From Apostichopus japonicus (taxonomy: Eukaryota; Echinodermata; Holothuroidea; Aspidochirotida; Stichopodidae), in contig NC_092569.1 in the NCBI RefSeq assembly GCF_037975245.1, positions 28,805,668-28,869,667 on the forward strand: a stretch of DNA of 64,000 bases, given 5' to 3'. The translations under genes and the position numbers were made by a program. Below the pieces are notes generated by a model. That model did not search any database. It saw only the letters and a list, made by a program, of their open reading frames with translations, and was not told the origin of the DNA. Of this stretch, positions 60,145 to 64,000 are shown in pieces; position 1 is the stretch's first letter, and each line of letters starts with the position of its first letter.

Positions 60145-60146
60145 TA
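58150..60146. other. Mosaic of transposon fragments, no gene recognised
   Basis: 58364-58830 matches 7435-7900 and 60460-60930 (3' parts of the 2.1-kb element). 58912-58930 holds the start of the hairpin module. 59690-59731 is the GACGCCCATG terminus, followed to 60030 by the segment duplicated from 25572. (TA)n at 60066-60140. Open frames at 58805-59053 and 59184-59459 show no domain. Confidence 0.55.
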
Positions 60147-60210
60147 TAAAAACGGTTGGGCAAACAATACATAATTTAGATGCAATCAACCGTGTTGGCC
60201 ATAGTTAAAC

Positions 60211-60253
<43 letters not shown>

Positions 60254-60314
60254 TAACTATGGCCAACACGGTTGATTGCATCTAAATTATGTATTGTTTG
60301 CCCAACCGTTTTTA
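60147..60314. repeat. TA-cored palindrome, 68-bp perfect arms
   Basis: Left arm 60147-60214 and right arm 60247-60314 are exact reverse complements; the 32-bp spacer is mostly (TA)n. Would extrude as a cruciform. Confidence 0.93.
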
Positions 60315-60391
60315 TTACTCCATTATCTCATATCGTGGAGGCAGTCTTCTATTGTTTTATAGTACCATGGTAGGCCTATTATATGCTTAGA

Positions 60392-62505
60392 CAGGCGCGT
60401 ATCCAGGATTTTCAAACCCGGGGGGCGCGAATTACTATCTAAGCGGAGCGCCACCATCGGTTGGCGCGCAGCGTACAAGAAAATTTCTTGTTTTGAAACC
60501 CCCCAGATCACCGGAAACGGCACTTCTCGGGCTTGAAATGACCAACCAGATGTACACTTTTTGCCTGAGAACCAAGTATTTCCTAATAGTTTTTTTTTCC
60601 ATCCATAACCTTTTTGAAGATTGTCAACCCGGCACACATCATGTTCGACCTGATCGCATCTCCTGTGGGTCTTTGCTTTGGTAGGTGATTCTACGTCGCG
60701 GCCTACAATACCCGTCAGCCCCACTTTTCAAGGTTTTAAGCCCCATATTTGTTCAGAATTTGAAAATCCACATTTCTCGTGAATAAACTCACTTCAAAAC
60801 ATACCCATAATGTTATACAAAATTTCATCTATGGACAACCAATAATAGAAAAAACTTCCTTCAACCCCTAACAGACCGGTCAAAATTGCACGAGTAGAAG
60901 GAAGTGTGATGTAGAATGTTGGTCAGAAATTTTCGAAAATTCAGACACAGTTAATTTATTGTTGTACAAATATTAAAACCTGTTATAACGGCTATTATAA
61001 AACTTGGTTGAAGGAAATGAAAAAAATAGCAGATATTTCCTTCAACCGAACACTACACACATAGGCGTAGGAGGCGCGGCGGCAGTGGCGGAGCTAGGGG
61101 TATTGGTCAGGAGTGGCGAGAATGGTCTGAAGGGGCGCTTTCGACACTATCTAAGCGGAGCGCCACCACTGGTTGGCGCGTAGTGTACAGAAATTTTTTG
61201 AGTAAAGATACTCCCTAGATCGCCGGAAATGACCCTTTCCGGGCCTGGCTCATTTGCAGATAAACGAAGAATAAGGTGTCATCGCCAAATTACACCAACA
61301 AAATGTGACAAATGTCAATAAGTAGGTGAGAGCGCAATAAAAAAGTCAATTATCTAGATAAGTAAAAAGTGTTAAAGAGCTGAAAAAGGCGCCAGCAGTC
61401 CATTTGAGTCCGTCAGGGGGGGCATCCGCCCCCCCGACCATATGGACGCTCCGCCACTGCGCGGCGGGGGTGCAGGCCCTAATTCGCCATTACTAATGTA
61501 AAAGAGAGTTTTGACATAATTGGACCTCGGTGCTTTTTATACATCTACATGAGACATGTCGTTGTTTACATTAGCATCCCGCGGTATACTGCGCAATTTG
61601 AACGGACCGTACGGTACATGATTGCATGCGATGTAATAACCGATGCTTGCTTATATGATATTGACATGGACACGTTGAACGCGCGCTTCGCGCGCGAAAA
61701 TTTTTGGTTATTTTTTTCAGGCAAGTCGAACAATTTTGAGGCTTTTCATCCTGGAACGCCATTTTCATGCTCACTGATATGATGTGATATCTGCTGTTTG
61801 CGTTACAAATTCGAACAGGCGCGTAGCGAGGAATTTGCCAAGGGAGGGGCGAAGCCTGTAGGCAAATTATCTAAGCGTAGCGCCACCATAGGTTGGCGCG
61901 AAGCGTACAAGCAAATTTTGGCCGAAAATGTCTCCCAGATCGCTGGAAATGACACTTCCCAGGCCTTATAAGTTGCCTCTAAGCACTTTCTATTTTGAAA
62001 TTACTTAGCGATATCATTTAAAAAAATGCTGAATGGGGGGGGGCGGGCGGTCGCCCCCATCCCAAAATGAGTCATGTTCCCCGACGACACGGTCGAGTTC
62101 GAGACCAGCCACAGTTGGTTTCATAGCACAATTCTACACACGCGTTCTGATAGACCATTTATAGTATATATATAGATCATTAGTGAGAGAGGAAAATGGA
62201 AACGTCAAAAAATGGAGTTGTCGGTGTAAGGGGTAGGGTGAGTCACACTTTTACGAAATCATTGATCCGTCACTGGCTACCATTTAGAGCTGTAATGATG
62301 TCACTGTTCTTCTTTCTCTTCCCGATGTCTTCGCGTTTTGTTTTTACTCCCTCTTTTTCTCTCTTTCTTCTTTTTCTTTTCCCTTCCTTCCTCTTCTCCT
62401 CCTCTTTTTTCCCCTCTTTTTTCCTTTTTTCTTCTCTTTTTTTCTCTTCTCTTTTTCTTACCCGGGGGGCGCGCGCCCCCAACGCCCCCCCTGGATACGC
62501 ACCTG
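60392..62505. mobile_element. 2.1-kb element with TIR CAGGYGCGTATCCAGG, complete
   Basis: Left CAGGCGCGTATCCAGG and inverted right CCTGGATACGCACCTG differ at one position; direct 5-bp flanks TTAGA (60387-60391 and 62506-62510). Contains hairpin modules at 60433-60530 and 61868-61960, the nested element 61083-61459 and a pyrimidine tract at 62340-62460. No transposase domain was found in any frame, so it is non-autonomous. A partial copy is at 7376-9300. Confidence 0.8.
61083..61459. mobile_element. Nested 377-bp MITE with perfect 8-bp target duplication
   Basis: Termini CAGTGGCGGAGC and GCTCCGCCACTG are perfect inverted repeats; both flanks are CGCGGCGG (61075-61082 and 61460-61467). The interior holds another copy of the hairpin module at 61148-61232. 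Confidence 0.92.
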
Positions 62506-63603
62506 TTAGAAGTATAACAACTTACTTTATATGGCATAATAAATTCAGTGGTTTCACACTTCACCCAGGGAGTTTAAATGGCAACTCCATGTTCCACCGA
62601 TTTTGTTAAGATAAACGACGTCAAAACTTGGATCCCCACGTATACATTGGAATACATTTCAGAGACCTATAATTTCTCTTATTGTCGTTATTATTGTGTG
62701 TTTGAGTTTAATGTCGATACGAAAGTACATGAAGTATCACTTTTAAATTACAGAAAGGGGCAAAAGGCACCCCCACCACCACGAATGGGCACTTATAATT
62801 TATTGAAGAAGGCATGTTTGAGGTACTTTTTAAGGAAAAGTCACCAAGGAAAGAACCTGGGCAAGAAAAACCCAAAACCGAACCGACTAATTCGCTCTTA
62901 ACCCGAGCCCCTTGCCTAGAGACTGTGGCTGTGTGCCCATCGCCAGGTGTGTATCACGATTCCCCCTAGAAGGGTAACATGAATGCTACGCATGTAATTA
63001 GCCAAGAGGCTGAGGTTATTCACAAAAAAAAGGGGCACTTGCCTTTTGTGCCCCTGATTGTTTCAAAGTAAATAATTATTAAGAATTCATCTTTAAAAGA
63101 ATATCTGAAAATGTTGAACCAAAAGAAGAAAACCAGAATGGCGATCGGTGATTATATAGAGGTATATTATATTTATATATTGTAATTATATATATTATAT
63201 TTATATATTATAATTATAATATCACTACACTGTAATTATGTGTTCAAGTTCTCAAACCTGATAAACAAATGAACTAACGCCATGCAGTCTGTAAGACCTG
63301 GTAAAAAACAACTTGTGTGAAATTACGTAATAATCTTCGACCAATGGATTAAGCTATACAGTTGATGGAGAAACTGGAATTTTTATATCTAAGAAAAGGC
63401 TCCACCACCTTGATACTATTTCATAACACTATGGAGAGACATCGGTCACTTTTAAGAGTGGACTGTTGAATAAACGTTTTGAAAGTTTTTTTTTTGCTTT
63501 TTTCACCCACTCTCATTTGGCTTAATGTCCTTTCCTTGAAAGTTAAACAATTTTACCAATTCAATTGTAAGGAAACGAAAGTCCTTGGTGGCAAAATAAA
63601 ACC
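62506..63603. other. Flank with one unrecognised 107-codon frame
   Basis: The + strand frame at 62578-62901 starts with ATG, is Lys-rich at the end and shows a PPPPR stretch; I do not recognise it and see no splice context. The phrase TTACAGAAAGGGGCAAAAGG in it recurs at 26273, so it is probably repeat-derived. Elsewhere AT-rich. Confidence 0.3.
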
Positions 63604-63608
63604 ACAGG

Positions 63609-64000
63609 CAGGCGCGTAGCCAAGAGGGGCGAAGGGGCAGCCGACCCCCCCCCCCTTGAGCATATTTTTTTTTCTAATGTTTTTATGATATCGCTAGTAT
63701 TTTCAAAAGAGAAAATGCTAAGATGCAACATACAAGGCCATTTCCAGCAATCTGGGAGGCATTTTCAGCCAAAATTTTCTTGTACGCTTCGCGCCAACAC
63801 ATGGTGGCTCTACGCTTAGATAGTTTGCAGAGCCGTACAAGGGCGCAGGAACCGGGGGCGCCAGCCCCCAGTGAATAATGTGGAGGGGCGGAAGTATCAT
63901 TCCGCCCCGCCCCCCGCTTCGCAAGTCAGAAAACCCCTTTTTCATTTCCAAATGAGAAAAAAAGAATCTCATTTGGAGCACCAAATTGCATCTAAGGCCA
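63609..64000. mobile_element. Partial TIR element running off the window
   Basis: Starts with CAGGCGCGTAGCCAAG, similar to other termini here, then a C run, and carries the hairpin module in inverse orientation at 63733-63825. The other end is outside the window. Confidence 0.5.

Noticed and set aside
62270-62564. Lys/Glu/Arg-rich antisense frames
   Set aside because: Translation of the pyrimidine tract inside the 2.1-kb transposon.

Overview
This is a eukaryotic, AT-rich, repeat-dense genomic window, most likely from an echinoderm and probably a sea cucumber. The evidence is a secreted fibrinogen-related protein built like the holothurian fibrinogen-like proteins, a Ty3/gypsy element with the integrase-before-RT order known from deuterostome Gmr1-like elements, and many hAT-type, L2/CR1-type and SINE fragments. 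The species call is an inference. Host genes are split by long introns, and most of the DNA is mobile-element debris and tandem arrays.

Layout. 1-1.8 kb: a hAT remnant with a perfect 8-bp target duplication. 3.1-6.0 kb: four exons of a RidA/UK114-like imine deaminase gene; its third exon has lost both splice dinucleotides, and a LINE lies in intron 2. 6.3-13 kb: nested non-autonomous DNA transposons and hAT transposase fragments. 14.2-20.1 kb: a distinct island with (a) an intact, intron-containing HUH endonuclease + SF3 helicase replication protein on the + strand, (b) an intact 368-residue DD34E Tc1-like transposase on the - strand, (c) 324-bp direct repeats flanking the transposase, (d) hairpin/Grich control modules shared by the Rep intron, the Rep 3' flank and the transposase flanks, and (e) copies of one 160-bp TIR element on both sides. 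This island is the best candidate for an undescribed system. 20-29.7 kb: diverged tandem repeats, hAT elements and a TA-cored palindrome.

29.8-51.1 kb: one 10-exon fibrinogen-related protein (FREP) gene on the + strand. All exon phases agree and the predicted protein has 443 residues: signal peptide, short linker exons, a Thr-rich stalk made by a triplicated 87-nt exon, and a complete C-terminal fibrinogen domain. Its introns hold an antisense Gmr1-like retrotransposon, hAT elements, a minisatellite that copies an exon end together with its splice donor, and a 1.3-kb minisatellite. 52-55 kb: minisatellites interrupted by a LINE fragment and a (CAT)n run. 56-64 kb: hAT elements with perfect target duplications, a tRNA-derived SINE, a 68-bp-arm palindrome and a nested 2.1-kb TIR element.

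The host genes appear functionally unrelated to each other. The Rep-transposase island is self-contained: the Rep would nick and unwind DNA at a hairpin origin, and the transposase would integrate DNA. Their physical link through shared non-coding modules is seen in the sequence; cooperation between them is only an inference.
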